Shown here in pieces: positions 1 to 11,913 of a DNA stretch of 64,000 bases. The stretch is taken from the NCBI GenBank assembly GCA_026874595.1, contig CM049316.1:25815839-25879838 (forward strand), given 5' to 3'. Position 1 is the stretch's first letter; every line of letters starts with the position of its first letter. Source of the stretch: Sipunculus nudus (taxonomy: Eukaryota > Annelida > Sipuncula > Golfingiida > Sipunculidae). The notes under the pieces are model-generated. The model was not told where the DNA came from and ran no database searches. It was given only the letters and a program-made list of their open reading frames with translations. The position numbers and the translations under genes are program-made.

Positions 1-472
1 TATTAAAATGCTTTATAGAGATAAGAAGGATTATAGAAAATGCCCTTAAAAAATGCCCAGCTAGCAAGCTGAGTTTTTATTCCTTATGCCTTTTATTTAG
101 GAATAGCATTTTGCGGGATATTCAGCGATAAACGGCCAACATCTTGCTTGCCGGACATTCATTACCAAGCAAGCATCACAATAGGTTGCGTCCATCACCG
201 CGATCACGCGTTACTTGGGGGGTGAATGTTCTCGCAGAATCTCCTTACCTTCCTCCTAAGTATCTGAAGGCATTGACTGTCAGTGGCGGATCAAGAAATT
301 GGAGAAAGAGGAAGGGGTTGGCGGCTGACTGACGAGTATTATGAAAATCAAATTCTTAAATTGTGCATTTAATTTTTTTGTTTTATATATATATATATTT
401 ATATATATATATAGTTTCACGCCGTTGCCGGTATCGGCACCCGGGCGATCATCAGATAACAGTTATATATAT

Positions 473-1207
473 TATTACGGAACCTAATATAAACAGATCA
501 CGTATGCGTGATGAACACAAATTCTGTAACGCAGAAAAAAAATCAGATTCTGTAACACTTGGCAGCGGGAAATGTCTAGGGGAATGAATAAAGAAGTCAG
601 TGGTTTTTTGTTAACAAATAACTATAATTTATTCCTAAAACAACCCTAACAATACAATACACTAAATCAATACAATTATACAGTAAAAATAGCGTTATAC
701 CAACAAGTCAATATAATCACACAGAAAGATAATGGTACAGTACCTCGATACCAACCCCGTCACCACGATAGGCCCTTGGAATGTAAACTCTCGGAGAACG
801 ACAGTCCAGTGGAAAGTTCTTGCAACAACACAGAAAGTAAACTGAAGTCCAAATGTATAAAATCCAGGAGAAAATCTTTGAAAATGTATAATTGCTGCAT
901 TCGGTTTTAGAATCTGATACACGCTTCTGCGTCCGCTGGAATCTACTCTGCTGTCTGTCCCCTGGTTCTAAAAACAGCCCCTTCATACACCTTCACCCAA
1001 GCCGGGAACCTTCCACTTCCCGAACAGTCTATAAGGTCTTGCACAACATACGTTTAAGGAATTCTCTAGAAAGAACAGCGCTGTGTATCTCCACACACCA
1101 GGCTTATCACGTGACCCACGACCAGGCGTGAAAGCTCAAGGCTCACATGACAACGAGAGTTCACAACATGAGCTACGCCCGTGCCACACAATAAAAAGAG
1201 CACCTTT

Positions 1208-1211
<4 letters not shown>
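473..1211 (-). mobile_element. Solo LTR of a Ty3/Gypsy-type element (copy 1)
   Basis: On the minus strand this reads as an LTR starting TGTTAAAGG and ending GGTTCCGTAATA. It is related along its length to the LTRs at 11,914-12,648, 32,870-33,590 and 40,971-41,774. The last of these is attached to Gypsy coding sequence and a polypurine tract, which identifies the family. The shared 3' portion carries an AATAAA polyadenylation signal followed by a TTGTTAACA-rich segment. No internal region is attached, so it is a solo LTR. It is flanked on both sides by (TA)n. It is a passenger in the large direct repeat and therefore predates the LINE insertion. Confidence 0.85.

Positions 1212-1258
<47 letters not shown>
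1211..1258. repeat. (TA)n microsatellite
   Basis: An uninterrupted TA dinucleotide tract abuts the 5' end of the antisense LTR. The same tract, with a different length, occurs in the second copy at 12,649-12,697. Confidence 0.95.
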
Positions 1259-1261
<3 letters not shown>

Positions 1262-1997
1262 GCATAATATATTTCATGCTATGAAAATTATAAATATTTT
1301 TTTTTTATTAAAGTTAATAACAAGTGCATGGGGAAGGTAATGGAGCATATTGAGAAAATGTTTATAAGTGTAATGTAAACATGACATTTTTGTAGTACTC
1401 TTCACAAAAAGTATCAGGATTTTCGGTTCCTCAACCACTGTTCTCTTAAACATGTCTTAGCACAATGTAGTCAAACGTTAGAGGTTCAATATTTAATTTA
1501 GGATACAAGTTTCAATCGTTTGAAACATGTTGATGTTAATGGCGAAAACCCCGTCCACATTTATAACTTGCAAGATATATTCTTTCAAATATAATGCTCG
1601 CAGTAAAATAATTAATATACTGGAGTCCAATCTTAAACCGGCTTTTAACGACTTCTGTTGTTTAACCATGCAGCGCACAGAACTCTGACAGCAGAGCACA
1701 GTTCGGGTACTGGCAACTGGAACTGGGTTCCGGGTTTTTGGTACAGGGTTCGGGTACCATCTTTCAGCGGTCATTGTGACTTCATATAACTGTTAATGTA
1801 TGTTTAAAAACATGAGTAAATTTGTTTATCAGAATTTGATAAAGCAGAGTGTCTAATATATAAAATATATAATATAAAAGTTACCCGTGGACAAACTCTC
1901 AAGAATTCATAAAAACAGTCTAACTTTTGTATAGAGACACTTTCTCCGTTCATATAGTAGAGGCAACTGGTAGTGTATGTAGAACTTGGATAAACAG
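1259..1997. other. Host sequence inside the direct repeat, no gene seen
   Basis: The stretch between the (TA)n tract and the SINE is closely matched at 12,698-13,436. Short open frames occur on both copies, including a minus-strand 93-codon frame at 1493-1774. That frame resembles no family I know, and its conservation is explained by the recent duplication. Confidence 0.6.
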
Positions 1998-2186
1998 ACC
2001 GGCTTATGTGGACTCAAAGCCGGGAGATCGTGAGTTCGAATCTCAGCCGAGGCGATGAGATTTAACAGGGTCGGCCCTCTGCAGGCTCTGTGCAGGCTTT
2101 ATGGGAAGGCCGTGCCCAGTGGCCGTGTTTCACTCACAAACAGGGGATCCTCGCAGGGGATCTCGGTGGCCCAGTGATTGGGACGA
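1998..2186 (+). mobile_element. tRNA-derived SINE, 3' part removed by the LINE insertion
   Basis: The segment carries a tRNA-like head with a B-box-like GAGTTCGAATCTC sequence, followed by a GC-richer body. The same family is complete at 13,437-13,778 and occurs in antisense at 42,268-42,655 and 48,905-49,318. In those copies the sequence after gacgat continues with an ACACCC-type body and a 'ggaggcggctacct'-type tail. Here it stops at gacgat and LINE 5' sequence follows. The interruption marks the LINE 5' junction. Confidence 0.85.
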
Positions 2187-2299
2187 TTGGAACGAGTGCG
2201 CATGCGCGGACTGTGAGGACACGCTTGGTGAGAGCTCCAGCTCCTTGCGACTTAAAACAGTAAGTGCCGTCACCATATCTGGAATAAAACTAAAGAAAT

Positions 2300-3229
2300 A
2301 TGCCCAGAAGTAAGAGAAATAAAGAGAGCCAGAGAAGTGTAGACCAGTATTTGTCAAAAAAAGATAAGGACAGCCAACAAGACGACGAACAAGGGATAGC
2401 CGAACAAGACATGGCGGCGAGTGACACGTGTGACACAGGCACACAAGACGAGACTAGGCATTTATCGTTGGACAGTCATTTCAGAATTATGGAAGAAAAG
2501 ATGTGTCAACTGATAAACGAGTGCAGAGATACATTACAGAAAGAAATATCAGGACTAGAAGGAAAAATTGAGAGTATCAGAACAGTTACACAAGAACAAG
2601 AGGAAAAGATAAAGGAAATCAGAGAGAGTGTGGAATTCATTGATGGTCAGTACGACAACAACAACAGAAGGTTAGAACAGTTAGAGAAAGAAAACAATCA
2701 GCGACGCAAAGAAAACGAGACATTACGAAACAGTGAAACATTACTTACAGACAAAATAAAAGATATGGAAACTAACCTGAAAGAAAGGATAATCAACATG
2801 GAAAGATACACAAGAGAGTTTAATCTGAGACTGATAGGGGTGCCTGAAACACAAAATGAGGACTGTGTGGATATTGCAGCTAAATGGATTGTTGAACACA
2901 AACGTTTAGGAGCCGACTGTTCGGTAACGGACGTTAAGAAACATATCGAACAAGCACACAGAACAGGTAAAAAACAAACACAGGGGAAAGAACGCCACAT
3001 TATTTTAAGGTTTTACTCAAGACAAACCAGACATAACACTTTGAAGAACGCAAAGCTGAATAGAACAACGAACCAAACCCCATTCCTTACTGAGGACTTG
3101 ACCAAAGAAGATAACCTTTTGAAAAGACGTGCAATGGACCAAATCAGAGACGCATACAAAGACCACAAAAAAGCGAGATTTTGGCGGGGAATGTTAATAA
3201 TAGATGGCCAGCGAGTTGAAATAAACTAA
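2300..3229 (+). CDS. LINE ORF1 protein, L1 ORF1p-like nucleic-acid chaperone (309 aa)
   Basis: In L1 elements this protein binds element RNA as a trimer and acts as a nucleic-acid chaperone in the RNP. Visible here are a basic, charged N-terminus (residues 1-60), a long heptad-rich coiled coil (about 62-172), an RRM-like core with NLRLIGVPE (175-183, RNP2-like) and HIILRF (233-238, RNP1-like), and a C-terminal domain (about 261-309) with FLTEDLTKED and a basic RRAMDQIRDAYKDHKKARFW stretch. About 300 residues is normal for L1-type ORF1p. The ATG at 2300 is the first in the frame and follows the 5' UTR. The frame is fully open, in contrast to ORF2. The stop codon lies inside a 51-bp tandem duplication. 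Confidence 0.9.
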   Translation: MPRSKRNKESQRSVDQYLSKKDKDSQQDDEQGIAEQDMAASDTCDTGTQDETRHLSLDSHFRIMEEKMCQLINECRDTLQKEISGLEGKIESIRTVTQEQEEKIKEIRESVEFIDGQYDNNNRRLEQLEKENNQRRKENETLRNSETLLTDKIKDMETNLKERIINMERYTREFNLRLIGVPETQNEDCVDIAAKWIVEHKRLGADCSVTDVKKHIEQAHRTGKKQTQGKERHIILRFYSRQTRHNTLKNAKLNRTTNQTPFLTEDLTKEDNLLKRRAMDQIRDAYKDHKKARFWRGMLIIDGQRVEIN

Positions 3230-3280
3230 TTTTGGCGGGGAATGTTAATAATAGATGGCCAGCGAGTTGAAATAAGCTAA
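3179..3280 (+). repeat. 51-bp tandem duplication spanning the ORF1 stop
   Basis: 3179-3229 and 3230-3280 are adjacent direct copies differing at one base (aaac versus aagc just before the terminal TAA). The first copy encodes the last residues of ORF1 and the stop codon. The second copy is downstream of the stop and not translated in frame. It is a local duplication inside the element. Confidence 0.95.
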
Positions 3281-6200
3281 GTTGGAGGACAATCACAGCA
3301 CAAGGCAGTTTTCGCTACGGACTTATTTCTTTCAAAGACCACCAACTCAGCAGAGTTTGTTAATATTATATTTCACAAGACTTCCAGACAGGGGGCGACA
3401 CGTGCTTAATTAATGTTCCTTTTCCATTATCGCTCCTTCACTGACTCTGATATTGGTGCCGGACCAGATATACCCTGACGGAGTGTTCACCGGACTTTAT
3501 TCTACCGTATATATAATTGCAACTCATGGAATTATGATACAGTAATATCGACTTCAAATCAGGTACATAAAATGGTATGTTCTTACATTTAACGATGATT
3601 AATTTGATATTTTGTTTAATTTTATTATTGTAAAATGATAGGTCGTTTTATAACTGAACATATATTATTATTTTTTAAGGCAAATTCATAACGGAGTATG
3701 GTATAACTACTTCAATTATTTGTACTTATGAATACTTTACCGCATTTTTTATGCTCCATATTAAATCTTATATACCTTCTCCCAGCAGACCATATCAGAT
3801 CGAGCTAGAGGTTTGACTTTGTCACACAGATCCTAGAGACATAAGTAAACAGATAAGGTTTCCGTTTTCATCTTCTTTCATAATACGAAAAATGCAATAT
3901 AATTATTTTTTAATCTCAGTTGTGTAATTAATCGAAAGGTGTATTACATCGTCATATGTCTTTGCATTAATGTGGAATGTGGATAGAAGACGCAGGTTAA
4001 GTAATGGCAAAAGGGCGGATACACCCTGACAAGCTCACCTCTGAACTTGAAATGCTTATGCGCTACTATCGAAAGAAACATCATAAGCCAGACCTGCACA
4101 AATAATTTAAATATAAATAGCAATATCTTGATATGTCGGAAATATTCCTTTGACTGAAGGATTTTCTTTTCTTGGGTTCAGGTTTAGTTGAACAATATGA
4201 AATATTATAATAGTAAGTATGTCTCCAAAAGTTATAAAAAATACTTGGTATAGTTATAGATTTCTGTAGTAAACAGTTAAAATATTTTGAATCATAACAT
4301 TTGGAGCAACAATATAGATACATCTTATTGTATTCTTAACAATTAATGGAGAAAGTTCTGAACAATCAGTTTAACCACTTAGAAAATGAACAATATTGTT
4401 ATAAAAAGCTTTTGAAAAGGAAGGTATAAATGTGTACGTATATAGTAATGCATACGTTAGAGTAAATCCATATGTTTATGCTAAAGATAAGGCTTTTCTT
4501 AATACGGGAATATGGATACCCATCACATGACCAACTGAAATTAAGCAAACTGAAAGTAAACTAGGAGGGAGCTTGGGATAAGGAAAAACAGGCTTTTTGC
4601 TCTTTTTTTCCTTTATCTGATGTATTAGGGTGATGTTTTTAATAGGTATAGGTTTTTGGAGTCAAAGACAACCAGTGAAAATGGTTGTTATTTACGATGC
4701 AGATAATCTGGATTATTTATATCCATGAGGAACTCACATTTTTTTCTTTTAATCTGACATGTCAAGTTGATGTTATAAATAGACATAGGCCTTTATTGTC
4801 GAAGACCACCTGTGCAAATGGCTATTATTAATGATGCATATAATTTTGACTACTTATATCCATGAGGAACCCATTTTGATGTGTCATTTTCAGGTATTGT
4901 GTATAATTTTGTTATTTTTTTTCCAACTAAGACTTAGACTGGGAAGCTATTAAGTTTCGTATAAGTATGGATCACTGATCGTACAAAATGGAATGTACGA
5001 TATGTCATAATGTTTATGAGGGCTAGATTTATACTTTATAAATTATATTCCTATAGAACCGAAGAGAATACGTTACAGATGACGAAGCATGTCACCATTA
5101 ATTCTGATGTCATGTTAAATTCAATATTCATTGAATTTTTTGTTTAAATGTAGAGTTTTATATTAGTTTCTTTTTTGAACTGAAACACTAAGTCTGTTAT
5201 GTTAAAATAATATTGAATATGTACAACGCATTAATATCTTCCACACACCTGGATCGAATATAATGATTCTTTACCTTTAATTCTTTCCACTTAGGAAGAG
5301 AGGTTACACAGGGACCAGGAACATATTATTAGGGGAAAGTGAACTTATCTGGCTTCTTTTTTTTCCATTGCAACCACCAACCATTTTATGTATTTATATG
5401 AAATTGGAACGGCGTACAGATACACATGGGTTTTGAAATAGTATAACCATTGCAGAAAGATACTAGAACATTCATCTTTTACAAAAATTGATACTTGTAT
5501 TACAGATATTAATGGCAATCTATTAGACAGTTTCTAATGATCAAAGATTGTTCCTTTCTTAAAAAAAAAAAACTCCCATGTAATGTTTGAAGATTTCGTA
5601 TTATTATACAAGAAATAATTTATTTGTGACATTAAGTTAAATTTTGGTTATATTTAAAACATGTATAAAGTTATTGTTCACATTTAATGACCTCTGGTAC
5701 TGATGAATGTATAATGCTACTAAGTTGTAGCTTAGATATGTACAAATATTATTTTACTTATTTATTGTTTGGTTGTTAACAGTAACATTTATCTTCATAT
5801 GTGACGGGGCATTTATTGAAATTAATATACACAGGTATTATTCTGAAGAAAACAAGGTAAGAGAAGTATTTTTATCAAATATTGTAGCGATTTGGAATAT
5901 TTTGCTCTTACTTTTTTTATATAGAAACACATGTTAATGTTTTGGGTTTATGCATATGCATTTAGTATTATACCCTTCATTTTAGAGGTGTAAAGATCCT
6001 ACGGTAGAGTTAGTGGTATAACAATTTTTCCTAAAAAAAATGGTATTTTCGATATTGCTATGCATATTCAGTAGTATTTTAAAAAGGTATAAAAAAGTAG
6101 TTATCGTGAAAATAAGTCTCCACAGGCAGCTTCCTATATTTTGGTTTAATCGTATAAAACAAAGAAAAAAAAAATGCCAGGTGATAAATAGTGGAAGTTT

Positions 6201-6893
6201 TAAGATTATTTAAAAAAAATAAGTATCATATTAACATACCAGGAGGTCAGAAATGCATCTCTGTACTTAAGAAGAGAAAAAACAAGGTTAAATATTATAT
6301 GAAAAGAAACGGTTAAAATACAATGTGGTGTTAATTATAATCAACTTTAGGAGACAGAGAGCTACCAATCTCCCTGATTAGTACTTATAAGTTTGTGTAT
6401 CTTACATTTTTCGTGTTAGATAGACGTTATCAAATACTTATTAACCTCATTTCATATTAGGAAATCGGTAAATTAAGAAGTAATATAATACATGATTGAT
6501 AAATAATAAAAAAAAAAACTTCTTCATGCCAGGATACACATATAGTACATCTCAAAATTAAGGCGAGACTTACCTTACTTAAATGTTAAAGATATTCTGA
6601 TTCGGCACCAGGCAGGGTCTAACTTATATAACCAACTAAAATTATATTTTTATAGCCTTTTAGTCGTAAGTACAATAAGTATTAGTAAGTGAAAAGGAAC
6701 GAGTGATGTTAAATACTGTAGAAGCTGGAGTCTCGTTCAGCACTGATATACAGCAGTCTATTATGTTCAGTGCCAAGGAGCAGCATTTTTTGTATTTATG
6801 TCCTTACACACACGCACAAATGCACAATTTTTCTGTATGTTATGTGTATGCAGGTATTTATTCAATTGATACTCTTAGATTCTATTAATATAT
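3281..6893 (+). other. Long non-coding inter-ORF region of the LINE
   Basis: About 3.6 kb of strongly AT-rich sequence separates the ORF1 stop from the ORF2 ATG. L1-type elements usually have from a few bases to a few hundred here. No frame longer than about 80 codons is open, and none of the short ones is recognisable. It contains a diverged direct repeat at about 4617-4880. It may be a genuine long spacer, an intron-like segment, or an old insertion whose ends I cannot see. Confidence 0.55.
4617..4880 (+). repeat. Diverged tandem repeat, two units of about 130 bp
   Basis: Two neighbouring segments (about 4617-4750 and 4752-4880) share the order TCTGA..., a TTGATGTT-like block, a 'tttttgg/ctttatt' block, a GTGMAAATGGYTRTTATT block and TATATCCATGAGGAAC. 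They are clearly related but diverged, indicating an old tandem duplication within the inter-ORF region. Confidence 0.75.
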
Positions 6894-9800
6894 ATGTCTG
6901 AGATAGTTTCATTAAATGTACGGGGGCTTGGGGATAATATTAAAAGAAGAGAAACTTTTCATTGGCTACAATTGAGCAAAGCAAAAGTAATTCTACTACA
7001 GGAAACGCACAGCTCAGTAAAAGATGAAGAAAAATGGAAGGCAGAATGGGGTGGTCCAATATTTTTTTCACATGGTACTTATAATTCAAAAGGAGTTTGT
7101 ATTTTATTAAAAAATGATGTTAATTTTGAAATACATGATACTATTAAGAGCGAAAAAATGACAATTTTTAATACTAGACATTACGATAGAAGACATACAA
7201 ATGACATTGGTAAATATATATGGGCCTAATCAAGATAATCCAGATTTCTTTGAAACAATAATGGACCACATTGATTCTTTTTCAAATGATCATAGAATAT
7301 TAGCTGGAGATTTTAATTTAGTGCTAAAAATTAATCAAGATAAAAGAGGAGGTAATCCTACAACACACGTTAGAGCACAAGCGATAATTAATATGTGGTT
7401 TGATAATTTTGATCTAGCAGATATATGGCGAGAACAACATCCAGTACAAAAAAAATATACTTGGAGTAGAACGAGACCTACACAGATATTTTGTAGATTA
7501 GATTTTTTTCTTATATCTAAAGGATTGAGCGGAAAGGTTGAAAAATCCTATATTTCCCCAGGCTTTAAAACAGATCATTCAATGGTCGGGATTTAAATTG
7601 ATTTAAACCTAAAAAAAAGAGGACCGGGCTTTTGGAAATTTAATTGTAAATACTAAGAAAATTCAGATTATACTAAACTAGTTAGAGAAACAATTAAAGA
7701 AGCAAAACAATATAATAATAATGCAAACCCTGCTTTATTGTGGGACACAATTAAATGTAAGATTAGAGGGGCTACAATTGCATTCGCTTTCAAGCAAAAC
7801 AAAGAGAGAAAAGTTACACTGCAACAAATGGAAACTAGACTTGCTCAATTAGAGGATCAATATGGAAAGACATCTGATTTAAAAATTTTACAAGATATAC
7901 ATGAAATGAAACTAAAAATTGAGAAAATCATCCAGGAGAAAACAGCAGGCGCTAGGTTTAGATGTAGAACTAATTGGTATATGGATGGAGAAAAGCCATC
8001 AAAATATTTTCTAGGTTTGAAAAAAAGATTATATAACCGAAAAACTATTGTAAAATTAAGAAAAGGAGAAACTCTTGAAGAAACGAACAATCAGTATTTA
8101 ACGGATGAGAAAGATATATTGAAAGAAATTGAAACATTTTACACAAAATTATATTCATCAGAAATGTTAAAACCTTCCGATGAAAACTTGAATGAATTTT
8201 TCCCAGAAGATAATCCAAAAACCCTCTCAGAAGATGAAAAATTAAACTGTGATACAGAATTAACAGAAAAGGAACTTAAAGAATGTTTAAAATCATTTAA
8301 AAATGGCAAAACACCAGGCACAGATGGTTTGCCTGCAGAATTTTATAAATTTTTCTGGAAAGATATAAAAAATGATTTAATGGCCTCATATAGATATTCA
8401 TATTTAAATCACAGACTTAACATATCTCAACGACAAGGAGTTATAACATTGATCCCCCAAAAAAACAAGGACAACCTCTTATTGAAAAACTGGAGACCAA
8501 TTTCACTTTTGAACTTTGACTATAAATTATTAACAAAATGTATAGCTATTAGACTTCAAAAAGTTTTGCCGAATATTATCCATTCCGACCAAACGGGGTT
8601 TCTACAAAATAGATACATTGGAGAAAGCCTGTCGAGAATTTATAATTTAATCTCCTATTGCTGTAAAAATAAAATTAAAGCCAATTTAATGCTTATAGAT
8701 TTCCAGAAGGCTTTTGATTTATTAGAATGGTCATTTATTCAGAAAGCTCTTAAATATTATAATTTTGGAGATACTATTTGTCAATGGATAAAAGTCTTTT
8801 ATACAGATATAACAGCATGTGTTTTGAATAATGGTTGGTCTAAAAAATGTTTTAATATTTGTAGAGGTGTACGACAGGGATGTCCTCTGTCACCATATTT
8901 ATTTATTATATGTGCAGAACTATTGTCTACACGAATAAGAAATAATATAAAAATTAAAGGTATAGAGATAAAAAATGTAAAACACACAATTTCACAGTAT
9001 GCAGATGATACTTCATTATTCATAAGTGGCGGCAGAGATTCTATAAAAGAAACCATTGACCAATTTAATAGATTTTATCATGTCAGCGGGCTCAAAATTA
9101 ACTTAGAAAAGACTGTAGTGATGCCAATGGGAAACCATGAATACAGAAAAAATGATATTATAAATATGGGTCTACAGTGGACAACTGGACCAGAAACAAT
9201 ATTGGGTATTAAGATAAATAATAGACTACAAAATTTGTATGAACTCAATTTTGAACCAGTCCTAAGAAATATAAAGAATTTGTTAAGTGTATGGAAAAGA
9301 AGAAAGATGGCACCACTGGGGAGAATTACTGTGATTAAATCAGAATTAATTTCACAATTGCAGTATCTGTTCTCACTTTTGCCTAGTCCACCGTCATCTT
9401 TTCTCAAAGAGATAGAAGTTTTGTTTAGTAACTTTGTATGGAATAGTAAAGTAGATAAAATAAAAAGAACAACATTAATAGCGCCAAAAGATGATGGAGG
9501 ATTAGATATGGTAGACATCTGGTCCAAACTAAAAGCAACGAAAATCACATGGGTAAAAAGATTGTGAAAAGAAAATAGTAATTCAGGGTGGAGACAGTTA
9601 GTTAACATATGTTTAAAAAAACATTGCTAGTTAAATATTTACTTGTAATATAAAAATTAATGATGCAAAAGATGTCCCACTCTTTAAAAAATTAAATATA
9701 TTTTGGTTTGAAATAATTTTAGAGTGGTGTGGGTTTAACTTTTGCATACCTGAAAAAACTAATGAGTTTTTGAAACAATCTGTTTGGTATAATTCACATA

Positions 9801-10568
9801 TTAAAATAAATGGCAAAGTTCCTTTTTTATAAGAAATGGTATGATGCGGGCATTCGATATATACAGGACTTAACAAAGAAAGAAAACAACCATTATACTT
9901 TCTGTAATAAAGATGAATTACAGAATACATTTGGTATCAAAATAGACACAATGAAATATAATAGTATCATGCACGCTATACCTCAAAAATGGAGAAGAGA
10001 AATTAAACACAGATACAGTCAAGAAGAACCATATGTATATAAAATTGATAAATTATTACAACAAAAGAGACCCACAAACTATATATATAATATATTCATT
10101 GGAGTGAAATGTACACAGCTGGAAAATACCATCTTAATGTGGCAAAATGATATCCCAGAATGTACAAAAGATAATATAAATGAAGCATTCCATAACATTT
10201 ATATTATATCGATCTCTACTAAATTAAGATATTTTCAGTATAAAATTCTACATAGGATCCTGGCTTTAAACCCCTTCCTGGTTAAAGCTGGCATAACAGA
10301 TACTGATCTTTGTACATTCTGTAAAGAGGAGAAAGAAACTCTAATACATATATTTTATGACTGCATCCATATTAAAGAACTTTGGACAAAGGTATATAAT
10401 TGGCTTTTTGACCTTGGTATACCAATAATCTTTTCTGCAAAAATAATATACATGAACATGAGTTCAAATAGATTATTAGATAAAATTATACTTTTTTATA
10501 GTATTATATATATGTCACAAAGTGCAAAGGGAAAGTATTATCAATTGATGCAGTTAAAAGTTTTATAA
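6894..10568 (+). pseudogene. LINE ORF2, endonuclease plus reverse transcriptase, broken
   Basis: ORF2p nicks the target and reverse-transcribes element RNA. The apurinic-endonuclease-like domain opens at ATG 6894 with SLNVRGL and LLQETHSS. It then shifts frame near 7200 and continues with NIYGPN, GDFN, RLDFFLIS and TDHS. Two in-frame stops follow (7594-7596 and 7654-7656). The RT domain lies in the open stretch 7738-9567: GKTPGTDGLPAEF, NWRPISLLNFDYK, motif A LIDFQKAFD, motif B GVRQGCPLSP and catalytic QYADD with its two Asp intact. A stop at 9565-9567 and two further frame changes (near 9640 and 9825) precede the C-terminal piece 9810-10,568, which holds a C-x2-C...H-x4-C motif (CTFC...HIFYDC) typical of L1-type ORF2. 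Total length of about 1,225 codons is normal. At least three frameshifts and three stops make it a pseudogene. Confidence 0.92.
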
Positions 10569-10911
10569 AAAATTATTATCATGTTGAGAAAAAAGTTGCA
10601 AGGTGTAAAGATAAACTCGGTTACCACGAAATATTGTGGAAACCATTTATCAGCCAAATAACTTAATTGGTTAGCATACTACTAAATTTTACATAATTAG
10701 ACCATTAGAATATTTTTTTTTAATAGACAATTTTTATGGAAAACAACTTTAAATTACCTGAATGTTAATAAACACTACACCTGCGTTTTGTACTTGTCTT
10801 CTTGTATGTCATGTTTATATATTTTCTGTCATTGTATTTTTTTCTCCTGTATTTATATATGTATGAATGTATTTGTATTTGAACAATAAAACTTGTAAAA
10901 AAAAAAAAAAA
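10569..10911 (+). terminator. LINE 3' UTR, AATAAA and poly(A) tail
   Basis: The 3' UTR is AT-rich and non-coding. AATAAA at 10,885-10,890 is followed six bases later by 15 consecutive A (10,897-10,911). After this the sequence changes character, marking the 3' junction with host DNA. Confidence 0.85.
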
Positions 10912-11735
10912 TTGTCCATTTGCCATACCTTAATGAATTGTTTGGGGGAGTGGTGCCAAAACGCAAATTTGCAACAATACCATTGACCGGAATTCATTTA
11001 CAAAAGAAAATATCCATGAAAAAATAAGATTCTGTAGACTAATCTTGTTTTGTATGGCCTTAGTTTTGACTTGGTCTTGCAAACCTTACACACTCCGGCT
11101 GAGCTGAACCCCTTAATTTTATAATATGATTTTTATCTAATATTTGTCTTCTCGTTTAAATATTGATAATATTGTGTATTATCCTAAGCATGTACTGACC
11201 TTAGAAGGTTATTTATTGATATCACTGACAAAGTAGTTTGAATAATAGTTTTATTTTTCAAAATAGCCACAAATTTACCTTTTTTTCATTTTCTAACAAA
11301 ACTGGTTTTTAACCCCCGATCAATTTGAAAATCCGCGCTTTGTTGCACATTCTTATTAAAATGCTTTATAGAGATAAGAAGGATTATAGAAAATGCCCTT
11401 AAAAAATGCCCAGCTAGCAAGCTGAGTTTTTATTCCTTATGCCTTTTATTTAGGAATAGCATTTTGCGGGATATTCAGCGATAAACGGCCAACATCTTGC
11501 TTGCCGGACATTCATTACCAAGCAAGCATCACAATAGGTCGCGTCCATCACCGCGATCACGCGTTACTTGGGCGGTGAATGTTCTCACAGAATTTCCTTA
11601 CCTTCCTCCTAAGTATCTGAAGGCATTGACTGTCAGTGGCGGATCCAGAAAATCGAGAAAGGGGAAGGGGTTGGCGGCTGACTGACGAGTATTATGAAAA
11701 TCAAATTCTTAAATTGTGCATTTAATTGTTTGTTG

Positions 11736-11737
<2 letters not shown>

Positions 11738-11788
<51 letters not shown>
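11738..11788. repeat. (TA)n microsatellite
   Basis: A near-perfect TA tract with one or two interruptions, longer than the corresponding tract of the left copy (about 388-413). Confidence 0.9.
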
Positions 11789-11790
<2 letters not shown>

Positions 11791-11913
11791 TCCTAAACAG
11801 AGCAAGTTAACTAAACGTTATAAGCACGCTGGAGCATTGTGTTATCACTCGGAGTTTCACGCCGTTGCCGGTATCGGCACCCATGGCGATCATCAGATAA
11901 CAGTTATATATAT

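Larger units (their letters stand above)
1..2186 (+). repeat. Left copy of a >2.2-kb direct repeat flanking the LINE (window-truncated)
   Basis: This segment is repeated, with scattered substitutions and small indels, at 11,353-13,625. Position 1 of the window already lies inside the repeat, so its true left end is upstream. The match stops sharply at 2186, where the SINE sequence ending gggacgat is replaced by the LINE 5' end. At 13,625 the same SINE sequence simply continues. The copy contains an antisense solo LTR, a (TA)n tract and a truncated SINE. Relative to the other copy it lacks a short stretch equivalent to about 11,789-11,851. I read it as host DNA that became the left half of a very long target-site duplication; a tandem duplication with the LINE at its junction is the alternative. 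Confidence 0.9.
2187..10911 (+). mobile_element. L1/Tx1-like non-LTR retrotransposon (about 8.7 kb)
   Basis: The element has a CpG-containing 5' UTR of about 110 bp, an ORF1 with coiled coil and RRM-like domain (2300-3229), an unusually long non-coding stretch (3281-6893), an ORF2 with endonuclease and reverse transcriptase (6894-10,568, broken), a 3' UTR, an AATAAA signal and a 15-nt poly(A). ORF1 type, ORF2 domain order and the C-terminal CCHC-like motif all match the L1 superfamily; the Tx1/L1 assignment is from motif style. The left boundary is set by the end of the direct repeat and the right one by poly(A). Frameshifts and stops in ORF2 make it incapable of autonomous movement. The flanking repeats also differ, so the insertion is not very recent. 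Confidence 0.9.

Noticed and set aside
1493-1774. 93-codon frame conserved at 12,931-13,212
   Set aside because: Conservation follows from the recent duplication of the whole segment; no domain recognised.
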